Origin: JACZYA01 sp965247455
GTDB lineage: Bacteria; Acidobacteriota; Terriglobia; Acidiferrales; 2-02-FULL-67-57
Direction of reading: 5' to 3'
Assembly: GCA_965247455.1 (NCBI GenBank)
Contig: CBDFHE010000018.1
Coordinates: 124,001-188,000 of the forward strand
Length of the DNA stretch: 64,000 nt
Shown here: positions 18,778 to 28,772 of the stretch, in pieces
Position numbering within the stretch: position 1 is the stretch's first letter
Layout: the number at the start of each line of letters is the position of its first letter
The notes under the pieces: generated by a model
Told to the model about the DNA's origin: nothing
Databases searched by the model: none
What the model saw: only the letters and a program-made list of their open reading frames with translations
Made by a program: the position numbers and the translations under genes

Positions 18778-19621
18778 AGCGAATCTCCCCTCTGGTGACG
18801 CGGCGGCTATTCTAGCAAAAACTGAGGGTTGGGTCGGTAGATACTATGGCTTCCTCAGGAGCACCGACGCGCCGACGTTCACGGGGCTGAACTAACTTGC
18901 CGGCCTTGCGTCCTGGTGGAAACTTGGCTAGGCGGGAGCTTCTCCCTCAGAGATACTGAGGACCATTTCTGATAACGTTTTGTCACGCAATGTTACATCA
19001 TCAATCTTGGAATCAGGGTAGTTTGCGTAGTGTAGGTGGTGAGTAAAAACGAGCCTGCTGTGGAATTGAGTCAGTGATTTTATTGTTTCACTGTACAGCT
19101 TGAGATGAAATCCTAAAAATGTTGTGGGGGAGTTAGTCCAGCAAGGCTATCAGGCCACGCTGGTGGCGGCGCTGGCGATCAGCCGTTCCAGACTCTACTA
19201 CCGGAAGCGGCTGCGGAGCAGCCGGGCCGACCGGCGCTGGGACCAGGGGCAGGTCACTTCTTGGAGGTGAGACCAAACGGAGGAAAAGCAAGGACGTTCG
19301 AGAACTGTGCCCCACGATTCGCACGAACACGGAACAGCATAATGAGAGGCAGGTTCAGTCCTTCCCCCACGTATTCCCTCCCCCGTGCAAAAGGGAAGGG
19401 TATCAGTCGTCTCACTTTGTCGCTCGATTTGAACGAGAGGCGAAAGGGTGACCAAACGAAGAGGGTTTGACCCGGGGCTGCCCACCGCATCGGGCTGCAG
19501 AACAGGAAGGTTGAAGTCTATCTAGTGGCGCGTCGCAACGTGGTACTGCTCGATGATGACGAGACCCGGCTCACTTACATAGCTGAGCAGCAGGGCGAGA
19601 GCTGAAGGCAGAGTCCGGAAT
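18778..19621. other. intergenic region without intact gene
   Basis: About 840 bases with no intact gene. It contains the acs promoter side (TAGAAT near 18812-18817, minus strand), a probable transposase fragment at 19121-19270 and, at about 19500-19603, a short in-frame stretch (VEVYLVARRNVVLLDDDETR) that could be the end of a lost gene. Both look like debris from old insertions. Confidence 0.5.
19121..19270 (+). pseudogene. probable IS3-type transposase (OrfB N-terminus) fragment
   Basis: An open stretch of 49 codons without a start reads VVGELVQQGYQATLVAALAI then SRSRLYYRKRLRSSRADRRWD, resembling the helix-turn-helix start of IS3-family OrfB, where a SRSxYYYR-like motif is common. It ends abruptly after RWDQ. 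No inverted repeats or partner OrfA are visible, so this is a tentative call. Confidence 0.4.
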
Positions 19622-20884
19622 CTATCCGTCCAGGTGGCGGAGGGGCCTCGTCACGATGGCGGCCAGCACAGCTCCCACCAGAGCAAACAATGCCAGAATG
19701 AAGTAAACCTGGCTGTAGCCAGCGGCCAGATCGCCCGCGAGCCTGGCTTGGTCCATGATGGAGGCAAAGTAACGAGGCACGACAAAGCCACACAGCCCAT
19801 AGGCGCTGAACATGAGTCCATAGTTAGCGCCCACATTCCGCGACCCGAAATAATCAGCGGTGAAGGAAGGCAGCAGCGCTAGGAAGCCCCCAAAGGAGAA
19901 GCCGACCAAGCAGAGGCCCACGAGCAGCGGCCAGAACTCGGTGGCAGTCCGCAGGAAGAGCAGGCAGGCAACGCTGTAGACCAGATACATGGAAACGGCA
20001 GTGCGGTTCCGTCCAACCCGATCCGACAGGCTCCCCCAAGAGAGCCGGCCAATTCCGTTGAAGAAGGACATGACACCCAAGGCGGCGCCCCCTGAGAGCA
20101 AGGCACCCCTCTGGGCCATCTCCTGTACGATCGGTGAGGCCTGCCCGATCGCTGTAATGCCGACCGAGGTTCCAAGAAAATAGATCGACCACAAAGCGTA
20201 GAACTGCCAGGTTCGCAACATCTCGCCCGGAGTGAAGTCCTGCTTGGTCGCTGGCCCGGTGGCGGTTGGCGGGTTCCACCCAGCCGGCTTCCAGCCCGCG
20301 GGCGGAACTCGATAGACCTGGGCGGCCCCAATGACAAAGAGATAGAAAATGACCGCCATGATCACAAAGGTCCTGGGGATGGTGCGAGCATATTCCGCGG
20401 GGTGGGTTCCGATGAGCGATTCAAGCAAGGGGGCGAAGATCAGCGAGCCAGCACCGAAGCCCATTACGGCCAATCCTACGATCATTCCCCGTTTGTCCGG
20501 GAACCACTTTATGCAGGTGGCGATCGGGGTCACGTAGGCGAACCCCACTCCTAGGCCGCCCAAGATCCCGTAGGCAAAGATCAAACCGCCGGGCGTGTTG
20601 CCGAGCCAAGCCGCGAGCAGACACCCCGTCCCCAGGAGGAAGCCTCCCACACTTCCTACAAGCCGCGGGCCTTTCTTGTCCTGCCAAAATCCCGCCAGGA
20701 TCATGGCGATCGTAAAAAACAACAACGAGTAGCGGTAGGGCGCAATGCTGGTCGACTTCGACCACCCGTGCAGCATCTCGAGCGGGCCTCTGAATACGGC
20801 CCAAGAGTAGAGAACACCAAGACAAAGCTGCATGACCAGCGCAGCACCGACAAAGCGCCATCGGTTACCGAGATTGCTTTCCAT
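19622..20884 (-). CDS. OFA-type MFS transporter (oxalate/formate antiporter family)
   Basis: A 420-residue inner-membrane carrier with 12 predicted helices. The opening (NRWRFVGAALVMQLCLGVLY then SWAVFRGPLE) and GGLGVGFAYVTPIATCIKWF near 110 are typical of the oxalate/formate antiporter group of MFS proteins. The ATG at 20884 has GGAGGAG six bases upstream. The substrate, probably a small carboxylate, cannot be read from sequence. It is divergent from the M28 peptidase gene with a 354-base promoter region between them. Confidence 0.85.
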   Translation of the reverse strand: MESNLGNRWRFVGAALVMQLCLGVLYSWAVFRGPLEMLHGWSKSTSIAPYRYSLLFFTIAMILAGFWQDKKGPRLVGSVGGFLLGTGCLLAAWLGNTPGGLIFAYGILGGLGVGFAYVTPIATCIKWFPDKRGMIVGLAVMGFGAGSLIFAPLLESLIGTHPAEYARTIPRTFVIMAVIFYLFVIGAAQVYRVPPAGWKPAGWNPPTATGPATKQDFTPGEMLRTWQFYALWSIYFLGTSVGITAIGQASPIVQEMAQRGALLSGGAALGVMSFFNGIGRLSWGSLSDRVGRNRTAVSMYLVYSVACLLFLRTATEFWPLLVGLCLVGFSFGGFLALLPSFTADYFGSRNVGANYGLMFSAYGLCGFVVPRYFASIMDQARLAGDLAAGYSQVYFILALFALVGAVLAAIVTRPLRHLDG

Positions 20885-21121
20885 ACTCAACTCCTCCGCC
20901 GACAAGTTCTGGGGCCGGAAACGCTAGCTTCTGCTTCTGCGTGGGCGGCGAACCGTTGCTACCTCAAGTAAGCGCGGCCAGTCTGCAACGGGCCGCTTGC
21001 TGCCCGGGAGAATCGCGCTGGCTATGTACCGCGCCTTTGGTTTTCTACCACAATTGGGTCTTTTTCGGGACGATTTCCAGCAGCCGATCGTTGTGCTGTT
21101 GGGAGGGGGACGAAGTTCACC

Positions 21122-21150
21122 TTGAATCCCTTTGAGAGGTTCGATACAAT
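21122..21150 (+). promoter_or_regulatory. predicted promoter of the M28 peptidase gene
   Basis: TTGAAT (21122-21127) and TACAAT (21145-21150) are spaced by 17 bases, a good sigma-70-type match, about 90 bases before the peptidase ATG. The rest of the 20885-21238 gap shows no further clear signal. Confidence 0.55.
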
Positions 21151-21238
21151 CAGCGCCTTCTTAGCTGGCAAACTTGGCGATTCGGACAAGCCCATGTTGC
21201 GTGAAAGCCCTTCATAGGCTCCACGCTCGGAGGAAGCT

Positions 21239-22708
21239 ATGGCAAAGGTTAGCTCTATGCTTGCAATACTGGCTTTGCTGTTCGTTGCCGGATTCTCCTC
21301 GGTCCCTGCATTGGGGCAAGACGAGTTCATCCAGACCGATGAGAAGATTCTGGAAAACATCCGCGAGCACTCTCAGATGATGGAGAACCTTCGTTTTCTT
21401 GCCGACACCATAGGAGCCCGGCTGACAGGGAGCGCGAGTTTGAGAAAGGCGAATGAATGGACTCAGCGAAAGTTCCGCGAGTATGGACTCGAGGCAAAAC
21501 TAGAAGGATGGGAATTCGGCCGAACTTGGACGCGCGGCAAGGCCTGGGCCCGCATCATTGAGCCCGCGCCACAGCCTTTGAGAATCGTGTCGGCAGGGTA
21601 CGCACCGGGAACCAACGGGGTGGTTTCCGGCCGCCTGGTTTATGTGGACGCTAAAGATAGCAACAATCTCCAGGCATTCCACGGGAAGTTGAAGAACGCT
21701 TTCATTCTGGTCGGCGAACCGAACGACGTAACGAAACCTCCTCTCTGGAATGCTGTTCCTTGGGAAAAGTACATTGAAGCCTTCAAGAAGTATCGGGCCG
21801 AGCGGAACTTCTCCAAAGAAAGAACGAAGTTTTTCCGAGAAGAAGGAGTCTTAGGCGTGATTCTGGACTCGGATAAGGCGGACGGGCTGTTCAATATGAG
21901 CAGCGTCGGGGGGCAGGATCCCGAGGCTGTGGTTCTCCCCACGGTCTATACGATCCATGAGGACTACCTACGGTTGTGGAGATTGGCCCAAGCGGGAGAA
22001 GGTGTTCTGGAGATGGAGGTCTCGAACCAGTTCAGTCCCGAGCCAGTGCAGGTTTTCAATACCGTCGCTGAGCTGCGAGGTTCGGTAAACCCTCACGAAA
22101 TGGTGATTGTGGGAGCCCACCTGGATTCCTGGGACCTGGGCGATGGCTCGACCGACAACGGGGTCAACTGCATGGCCGTCTTGGAGGCTGCACGCGCTTT
22201 GAAAGCTGTGGGGGCTCAACCCAAACGAAGCATCCGTTTCATTCTTTTTGGCGGCGAAGAGCAGGGCTACCTCGGGGCAAAAGCATACGTCGAACAGCAC
22301 CGTGACGAGTTGGTGAACGTTTCCGCTGTGTTGATCCTCGATCTTGGCCAAGGCAAGATCAAAGGCATTTCTTTGCACGCTCGGGATCAGGTTCGTCCTG
22401 TGATTGCAAGTGCCCTGGCACCTTTGAATTCCCTAGGGGTACAGGAGCTCACCCTCAATTACCAAGCCGGAACAGATCACCTGCCCTTCCTGGGCGCAGG
22501 CGTACCTGCCTTTGCCTTTTACCAACAACTGGATGAATACTTTAAGACACACCATTCAGAAGCTGATACTTTTGACAAGATCACGGAGGACTACGCTCAG
22601 CAGGCGGCCTCGATCCTGGCCGTGGCTTCCTACAACATCGCCCAGCTTCCCGAAAAACTGCCTCGTCAGACACCCGAAGCCGAGGCTCGAGAAAAGGAAT
22701 GGTTTTGA
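21239..22708 (+). CDS. exported M28 family zinc peptidase
   Basis: A 489-residue exported aminopeptidase-like protein. A signal peptide (residues 1-25, ending VPALGQ) precedes a catalytic domain split by a PA-like insert (about 110-230). The dizinc ligands of the M28 family are visible: GAHLDSWDLGDGSTDNG (His, Asp), FGGEEQGYLGA (Glu), LILDLGQG (Asp) and AGTDHLPFLG (His). GGAGG precedes the ATG. It lies opposite an exported M42 peptidase and near a TonB receptor, suggesting peptide scavenging outside the cytosol. Confidence 0.9.
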   Translation: MAKVSSMLAILALLFVAGFSSVPALGQDEFIQTDEKILENIREHSQMMENLRFLADTIGARLTGSASLRKANEWTQRKFREYGLEAKLEGWEFGRTWTRGKAWARIIEPAPQPLRIVSAGYAPGTNGVVSGRLVYVDAKDSNNLQAFHGKLKNAFILVGEPNDVTKPPLWNAVPWEKYIEAFKKYRAERNFSKERTKFFREEGVLGVILDSDKADGLFNMSSVGGQDPEAVVLPTVYTIHEDYLRLWRLAQAGEGVLEMEVSNQFSPEPVQVFNTVAELRGSVNPHEMVIVGAHLDSWDLGDGSTDNGVNCMAVLEAARALKAVGAQPKRSIRFILFGGEEQGYLGAKAYVEQHRDELVNVSAVLILDLGQGKIKGISLHARDQVRPVIASALAPLNSLGVQELTLNYQAGTDHLPFLGAGVPAFAFYQQLDEYFKTHHSEADTFDKITEDYAQQAASILAVASYNIAQLPEKLPRQTPEAEAREKEWF

Positions 22709-22808
22709 GTGCGCGGGGTTGGTTTCGGCCTTCGGTCTTCTTTGAAAGAGGGGACCGCCAAGCCACTAAGCCCCACTTCTTGATTGGTTAGGATCGAATC
22801 TTCCGGCG

Positions 22809-23966
22809 CTAGAAGCGAGTCAGCTCATTGACGGTGGCTGTGTCGAGGCGGGTGAGGACTTCCACCAACAAGTCCACGGCACGATCGAAGTCGGAGCGGT
22901 CGATGATGCCTGTGTGGGTATGGAGGTAGCGCGTGGGCACGGTGAAGTTGACGGTCGGGGTACCGGTGGCGTGCAGCTGAATAACAGCGGCGTCCTGGCC
23001 GTAGCCCGAGAGGACCTCGGTTTGCAGCGAGATCCCTTTCTCTTCCGCCACCTTGAAGAAAAAGTCGCGGAGCTTGAGATTGGGCAGCATGGAACTGTCG
23101 TGGAGAAAGAGACCGGGCCCCTCGCCCAGACGCTCCTGAGCTAGGTCGGGTCCTACACCGGGAAAGTCGGCCGCGACCCCCACCTCTAGGGAAATCCCCA
23201 GGTCGGGCCTGATAACCTGGGAGGCGGTGCGGGCGCCGCGCAATCCAACCTCCTCTTGCACGCTGGCCACTAGGTAGAGGGTGTTTGGTGTCTTACTACC
23301 TTGCTCTTGCAAGCGTCGCACGGCTTCAATCATCAACACCAAGCCCACGCGGTCGTCCCAGGCTTTGGCGGCGTAGCGATTGTTGGCCAGCAGAGTGAAG
23401 GGACTCCAGGGCGCGATGGGATCACCGGCGCGGATGCCCAGTTCTTCGGCCTCTTCCTTAGAGCGCGCGCCGACGTCAAGAAAGATTTCGCTGCGAGGGA
23501 TAAAGCGTTCGCGCTCCGACCGCGGGGTAATATGGACGGTGCGCAGTCCAGTGACCGCGTGCACCAATCCTTTGCGCGTACCGATGACCCAGCGTTGGTT
23601 GATGAGGGCCTGATCCAGCCACCCCCCCAGCGTCTGGAACTTGACGAAGCCGTCGCTGGTGATGTAGCGGACCATGAGCCCCACTTCATCCATGTGAGCC
23701 ACCAACATGATCCGAGGGCCGTCGGCCGAGCCGGGAACTACACCGATCACCGACCCCAGCCCGTCAGTGGAAACCTCGGCTCCAACCGCGCGCAGTTCGC
23801 GTTCGACGATTTCGCGCACGGGCCCCTCAAACCCTGTCGGTGCAGGTGCGTTGGTCAATTCCTCCATCAATCGCGCCACGCGGTCCATCTGTTGCCCCCG
23901 CACCCACAGAGGGCTAACCCCCAGCAAGCACACGCAGGCCAGCGCTACCAGTATTCGTATCCGCAT
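22809..23966 (-). CDS. M42 family metallopeptidase with signal peptide
   Basis: A 385-residue M42 (TET/glutamyl aminopeptidase-like) dizinc peptidase. Family landmarks are VAHMDEVGLMVRYI near 92, KAWDDRVGLVLM near 205, SVQEEVGLRGARTA near 238, GYGQDAAVIQ near 325 and TRYLHTHTGIIDRSD near 350. The N-terminus (MRIRILVALACVCLLGVSPL) is a clear signal peptide. M42 enzymes are usually cytosolic, so export is unusual. It is convergent with the M28 gene. Confidence 0.88.
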   Translation of the reverse strand: MRIRILVALACVCLLGVSPLWVRGQQMDRVARLMEELTNAPAPTGFEGPVREIVERELRAVGAEVSTDGLGSVIGVVPGSADGPRIMLVAHMDEVGLMVRYITSDGFVKFQTLGGWLDQALINQRWVIGTRKGLVHAVTGLRTVHITPRSERERFIPRSEIFLDVGARSKEEAEELGIRAGDPIAPWSPFTLLANNRYAAKAWDDRVGLVLMIEAVRRLQEQGSKTPNTLYLVASVQEEVGLRGARTASQVIRPDLGISLEVGVAADFPGVGPDLAQERLGEGPGLFLHDSSMLPNLKLRDFFFKVAEEKGISLQTEVLSGYGQDAAVIQLHATGTPTVNFTVPTRYLHTHTGIIDRSDFDRAVDLLVEVLTRLDTATVNELTRF

Positions 23967-24118
23967 TGTCCACCTCCGAAGAGCACCACTCGCAGGACGG
24001 CTATCCTAGTGAGCTCCCACGAACAAGTCAAACCAGAGTTAAGGACAATCCTGCCGCATCTTGCGAACCTGCGAGAAGTTTGATATATGGAGTGCGCAGA
24101 AACATGTAGAGGTGCCAG

Positions 24119-25123
24119 ATGAAGAAATACAAATTTACGTCACACAAATTGGCTATTCTCTCTCTATTAGGGCTAGGGTGCTTTGGTTTCGGAGCGATTG
24201 TCAAAGGGTCAGGTCAACCCGACAGTCATTCTTACGGCTCCGAAGAGTCCACGAGCGAAGCTACCATGTTCGGTGAGGGAACAATCTCGACGGGCGATTT
24301 TGAGTTCGATGCAGCCTTTTCACCGGACGGAAAGACAATCTACTTTACGAAAAGTACACCAAACTTTGGCTTCTGGACTATCGTAGTCTCGCATCTGGAG
24401 GGGGGAAAGTGGAGCCAACCAGAAGTAGCAGAATTTTCTGGGCGATACAGCGACGCAGACCCCTTCGTTTCACCGGATGGGTCTAAGCTCTACTTCATCT
24501 CTAATCGCCCCGTAAACGACCGTACGAAGAAAGTTTTTGACATTTGGATCGTAGAGAAGACACCAACCGGATGGAGTGAACCGAAAAATCTTGGAGCCCC
24601 AGTCAACACTGATGAGGGCGAATACTATCCTGCAGTCACCTCTGATGGTACACTTTACTTCTGCGCCACGCGCCCAGGCGGCAAGGGCAAAACCGATCTT
24701 TATCGCTCAAGATTCGTCCTGGGAAAATATGCAGAACCCGAGAATCTCGGCGATGCCATCAATTCACAATTTACCGACTGCGATGCCTACATTTCCCCTG
24801 ATGAAAGCTTCCTGATCCTCACCAGGTGCGGACATCCAAATGGACAAGGCAAGTGCGACCTTTACATCAGTTACAACCGAAACGGGAAGTGGACACAGTC
24901 CGAAAACCTCGGGGATAACATCAACTCAAGTGCTCGCGAATTTTGTCCGAATTTATCCCCGGACGGCAAGTACTTTTTCTTCACGAGTGACAGAGGTTTC
25001 GGAGAAGCGCCTCAGGAAAAGCGCCTAACGTACCAGGAGCTATTGAGAAAACTAGGAAACACCCGCAATGGTTTGGGTGACATCTATCGGATCGACATTC
25101 GGGCTTTGAATTTGGAGCGCTAG
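24119..25123 (+). CDS. exported PD40/WD40-like beta-propeller protein
   Basis: A 334-residue protein with an N-terminal hydrophobic export segment (LAILSLLGLGCFGFGAIV) and five or six PD40 repeats of the type FSPDGKTIYF, VSPDGSKLYFISNR, TSDGTLYFCAT, ISPDESFLILT and LSPDGKYFFFTSDR. Such TolB-like propellers bind proteins or peptidoglycan-associated partners, or form the non-catalytic part of prolyl peptidases; no catalytic domain is present here. Cys-20 lies within the hydrophobic segment but not in a clear lipobox. It is AT-richer than the flanking genes and its ribosome site is weak. Confidence 0.8.
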   Translation: MKKYKFTSHKLAILSLLGLGCFGFGAIVKGSGQPDSHSYGSEESTSEATMFGEGTISTGDFEFDAAFSPDGKTIYFTKSTPNFGFWTIVVSHLEGGKWSQPEVAEFSGRYSDADPFVSPDGSKLYFISNRPVNDRTKKVFDIWIVEKTPTGWSEPKNLGAPVNTDEGEYYPAVTSDGTLYFCATRPGGKGKTDLYRSRFVLGKYAEPENLGDAINSQFTDCDAYISPDESFLILTRCGHPNGQGKCDLYISYNRNGKWTQSENLGDNINSSAREFCPNLSPDGKYFFFTSDRGFGEAPQEKRLTYQELLRKLGNTRNGLGDIYRIDIRALNLER

Positions 25124-25273
25124 AGATCCACCTTTTCAGCGAAGAACTCTATGGCCGCCGGGTAGCGTCACCATCGTCTCGCTGACGACCGCCCGGCTGG
25201 CCCACGAGCTCGTTGAAGCGGTATCGGAGGGAACCCATCCTCTCGGCGAGTTCAAAACCCCACCCTTCTGTGC

Positions 25274-25303
25274 AGCCAGGGCTTGAGTTATCAAACCCTG
25301 GCT
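25274..25303. terminator. hairpin between convergent genes, possible bidirectional terminator
   Basis: AGCCAGGGCTTGA and TCAAACCCTGGCT form a 13-bp stem with one mismatch and a 4-base loop, between the PD40 gene and the TonB receptor gene, which converge. There is no clear T-run on either side, so termination is likely but not certain. The rest of the 214-base gap holds no gene. Confidence 0.5.
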
Positions 25304-25337
25304 TGCCAGTTGCCCTTCGCGAGAAAGAAACCCTCAG

Positions 25338-28300
25338 CTAGAAAGTGTACTTCAGCGCAAATTGAATGAGACGCGGCGTCACAGCGGTAGCCGTTATTTT
25401 GCCAAAGTTCGCTGTCACGCCGAAGTCGTTAGCCGGATCGGCAAACTGAGGCGTATTAAAGATATTGAAGAACTCAGCACGGAATTCAATGTGCGCGTCC
25501 TCGCTCAAGCCTCCTACGGTAGTTCTCTTTGACAGGGAGAAGTCGAAATTGCGCTGATCGGGACCCCGTATGACACCACGACCCAGTGTGCCCATCCCGA
25601 AGCCATCTCCGATGATTGGAGGGTCAGAAAAGGCCGCAGCGTTGAAGAAAGCATCGAGGCGCTCGTCAACACTCCCGCTGGTGGCAATGTCAGCATGAGT
25701 GAACCCCGGACCCAATGTCGCTCGGGCGTTTCGAGGAGCGAGTCCGAAGATCGATCCGGCTCTGTTGGCGTCCAGAATGGAAAGAGAGGTGCCAGACTGG
25801 AAGGTGGTAACTCCGGAGATCTGCCACCCGGTCAGCAGTTTCCCTGTGAATCCTATCCCGCTACTAAAGCTCGGGAATTCATATACATAGTTGACGATGA
25901 ACCGGTGTCGTCGGTCGTACTCTGAAGGCCCCCAAGCTGATGGGCGGTCAAATATATCCCCGCCATAGTTGCCACCAGTAAATATGGCACTGAACCCTTT
26001 AGTGTTTACCGAATCATCGAGGGTCTTGGACCAGGTGTAAGCAGCCTCAAAGTGAAGGCCCCTGCTGAACTGTTTTCTCACGCTTGCCTGGAGGGAGTGG
26101 TACCAGAGAAATCCATAAGTTTCGACTGAAAAGGACCTGCTACCCGCGCCCAGGACCGGCACGCGTTGGGCGGCATTGGCTACGGTGTTGACGGTAATGC
26201 CACGAATGGGGTTTTGCGGGCTGGCAAGCCTTGGCTGATTTTGTCGGCGGGCCTGGGGTAGGCGGGTGGAACGCGAACCTACATAGCCCACCTGCAGCAC
26301 GTAGGAAGGGAGGAACTCGACTTGGAGGTTGAGGTTGAATTGCTGTGTCATGGGGGAATCAGTGTTTTCAGGGATACTTACAGTACTCACTGAACTGGTG
26401 GGTGTGCGCGCGGGAAAGGTCCCCAAGGGAACGGGTATGAAAGGTACCTGGAAGGTAAGGTTGGGGTCATTAACGCCGACAGTAAGGCCAGAAAAGGGTG
26501 GCGTGAGAATCAACTGGAGGAAACCATTGCCTGTAGTTCGCGAATAGTAGATCCCGTACCCCGTCCGGACCACGAAACGGTCTGTCCCAGCCAAGGGCCG
26601 CCAAGCCAAACCTATGCGGGGACCAAAGTTGTGAAGCGGGGCAGAATCACCGAGAGTTGTCTTGTTGGCTGTAGTAAGCACCCCCGCTGGCACGGCCTCG
26701 GGAAAGTTCGAAGGCACCACCCAACCCGTCAGGGAGCCCCCGGGAGGGGGATCACCCTCTGCGAGCGCAAGTCGGTTCACGAAGTTGGTATAAAACCCAT
26801 CCTTTTCACTGATCGCGCCGTTGATATCCCACCGCAGGCCCAAGTTGAGGGTAAGCTGAGGGTGGACTTTCCAATCATCCTGGATGAACGAAGAGTAGTT
26901 GTTGAGACGGAACTGTCTGTCCAACTTCCCGGCAAAGCCTACACTGACGCCGACGTTACCCATGCCTGTACCGGTCTGCGCTCCGTTCATACCGAGCAAG
27001 AAATCAGGAAAGCTGAAGAACGTGAGAACTCCCCGCTTGGGTGAAAAGTCATCTTCGTTGTACCAAGTACGTACGTATTCGAAGCCAGCGCGAATATTGT
27101 GTGTTCCGTGCGACCACGAGATTGTGTCAGCTGCCGAGTAGGTAGTGATGGCTGTCTTAAAACCGTCGTTAAGTGTCCCCCCAAGTTTGAACAGGCCCGA
27201 CACCTCCATCGCCGGCATTATGTCCAGCTCCGCACTCGGCGTCATCCCAAGATCTTGCACCGTCAAGGGCGAAAGGGAGGCTGTCTCCCCAAAATTGCGC
27301 GTCCAACTGCCCCGGGCTTCGTTGACGAAGGAGCCACCAAGAACGGAAGTAAGTTTTAGGACCTTGTGGAAATTCTTGGCATCCTTGATTATTCCCGAAC
27401 CTGGTACGGTTCCAGGCCCAGTAGTGAAACTCTCCATCGACGGATCGCGGGAGAAGAAAAAGCGTGAGCTCAGTGTCTGCCCTCCCCAGGAGTAGTCGGC
27501 GTTGGCGACGATCTGGTCCTCGGTGAACTCTGAGGGAACAGAAAAAACGGAAAACCCTAGTCCGTCTGCAGTGATGGTCTGCGGGGTGGGAATAAAAAAC
27601 GTGCCGTCATCGAGCGTGGCGTTGAGCAGCGCCAAGGCCACCGGGTTGATGTTGGATCCATTGCAGGCTATTGGCGTACCTCCGATAGTGCCGCTCGCGG
27701 GGTTCCCGGAACTGTCAAGACAGAACTGCGCTCCCAGGGCCGCCGCGGAACGATCGCCAGTCAGCGGCGGTAAGACAGCCGACTGCAATGACGCGGCTCC
27801 ACTCCCGTTGGTTTGCCGGGTACGTTGGTATGAGACAAAGAATGTTAACTTGTCTTTTATGATGGGACCTCCCACTGAGCCTCCGAACTGATTTTGCCTC
27901 AACACGGGCTTTGGATTTCCCAGTCGATTTTGGAAGAAGTCATTCGCATTCAGCTTCTCGTTGCGGAAGAATTCAAAGAGCGTGCCGTGGAATTCGTTGC
28001 CGCCCGACTTTGTTACCACGTTCACGTTCGCCCCAGCGTTCCGGCCATAGCCGGCATCGTACAAGTTGGTCTGAATCTTAAATTCCTGAATGGCGTCCGG
28101 ATTGGGAATGCCGATTCCTGTGTAAGCAAGCCAACCGCCGGCACGCCCGGTGCCAAAATTGTTGAGGCCAGCGCCATCCATCTGGTAGTTGTTGTCAGTC
28201 GCGCGCAGGCCGTTGACAAACACATCCTGCGAGTTTCGGCCCAACTCCCCCGCATTCGCAACATCGGCCCCCACCCCGGCGGAAAAGCCAAGAGTTTGGG

Positions 28301-28772
28301 TATAGTTGCGGGTTGTGAGAGGCACGCTTGTTATAGTTAAGTCACTCACCCCGCTTCCCAGCGCCGTAGTTTCCGCCTGGATCACCGCGGTACCTCCCTC
28401 CACGGTTACGGTCTCCGCAACTGTGCCGACCGCCAAAGCGATATTGAGAGTCTGCGTTTCCGCGACGTTAACAACGATTTCGTCGCGCACGTGAATCTGA
28501 AAGCCTGAGGCGCTAAATTCCACAGAATATATGCCGGGAGGAAGTAACGGAACTCTGTAGCCACCACGCTCTTCCGTCGTGACTGTGCGCGTTGCGCCCG
28601 TCGCACTATTTGTCACCTCGACCCTGACGCCTGGAACCACGGCGCCCGTGGGATCGGAAACCGTCCCTGTTAAAGCTCCGGTGGAGGCGGTTTGGGCCGG
28701 TGCCAACGCAGGCCTTATCAGGCCTGCCAAGACAACCACACTAAGCACAATCACTACTTTGACTCTGTTCAT
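25338..28772 (-). CDS. TonB-dependent receptor with carboxypeptidase-regulatory-like domain
   Basis: A 1144-residue outer-membrane receptor. A signal peptide (1-27) is followed by a carboxypeptidase-regulatory-like beta-sandwich (about 32-115: GALTGTVSDPTGAVVPGVRV), a plug domain (about 125-260; GLRATDNNYQMDG), and a large beta-barrel ending in ALKYTF with the terminal phenylalanine used for outer-membrane assembly. This Oar-like architecture is abundant in acidobacteria and used for importing sugars, peptides or other large nutrients. AAGGGGG precedes the ATG. No TonB or ExbBD genes are in the window. Nearby exported peptidases and amidohydrolases hint at a peptide-like substrate. Confidence 0.92.
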   Translation of the reverse strand: MNRVKVVIVLSVVVLAGLIRPALAPAQTASTGALTGTVSDPTGAVVPGVRVEVTNSATGATRTVTTEERGGYRVPLLPPGIYSVEFSASGFQIHVRDEIVVNVAETQTLNIALAVGTVAETVTVEGGTAVIQAETTALGSGVSDLTITSVPLTTRNYTQTLGFSAGVGADVANAGELGRNSQDVFVNGLRATDNNYQMDGAGLNNFGTGRAGGWLAYTGIGIPNPDAIQEFKIQTNLYDAGYGRNAGANVNVVTKSGGNEFHGTLFEFFRNEKLNANDFFQNRLGNPKPVLRQNQFGGSVGGPIIKDKLTFFVSYQRTRQTNGSGAASLQSAVLPPLTGDRSAAALGAQFCLDSSGNPASGTIGGTPIACNGSNINPVALALLNATLDDGTFFIPTPQTITADGLGFSVFSVPSEFTEDQIVANADYSWGGQTLSSRFFFSRDPSMESFTTGPGTVPGSGIIKDAKNFHKVLKLTSVLGGSFVNEARGSWTRNFGETASLSPLTVQDLGMTPSAELDIMPAMEVSGLFKLGGTLNDGFKTAITTYSAADTISWSHGTHNIRAGFEYVRTWYNEDDFSPKRGVLTFFSFPDFLLGMNGAQTGTGMGNVGVSVGFAGKLDRQFRLNNYSSFIQDDWKVHPQLTLNLGLRWDINGAISEKDGFYTNFVNRLALAEGDPPPGGSLTGWVVPSNFPEAVPAGVLTTANKTTLGDSAPLHNFGPRIGLAWRPLAGTDRFVVRTGYGIYYSRTTGNGFLQLILTPPFSGLTVGVNDPNLTFQVPFIPVPLGTFPARTPTSSVSTVSIPENTDSPMTQQFNLNLQVEFLPSYVLQVGYVGSRSTRLPQARRQNQPRLASPQNPIRGITVNTVANAAQRVPVLGAGSRSFSVETYGFLWYHSLQASVRKQFSRGLHFEAAYTWSKTLDDSVNTKGFSAIFTGGNYGGDIFDRPSAWGPSEYDRRHRFIVNYVYEFPSFSSGIGFTGKLLTGWQISGVTTFQSGTSLSILDANRAGSIFGLAPRNARATLGPGFTHADIATSGSVDERLDAFFNAAAFSDPPIIGDGFGMGTLGRGVIRGPDQRNFDFSLSKRTTVGGLSEDAHIEFRAEFFNIFNTPQFADPANDFGVTANFGKITATAVTPRLIQFALKYTF

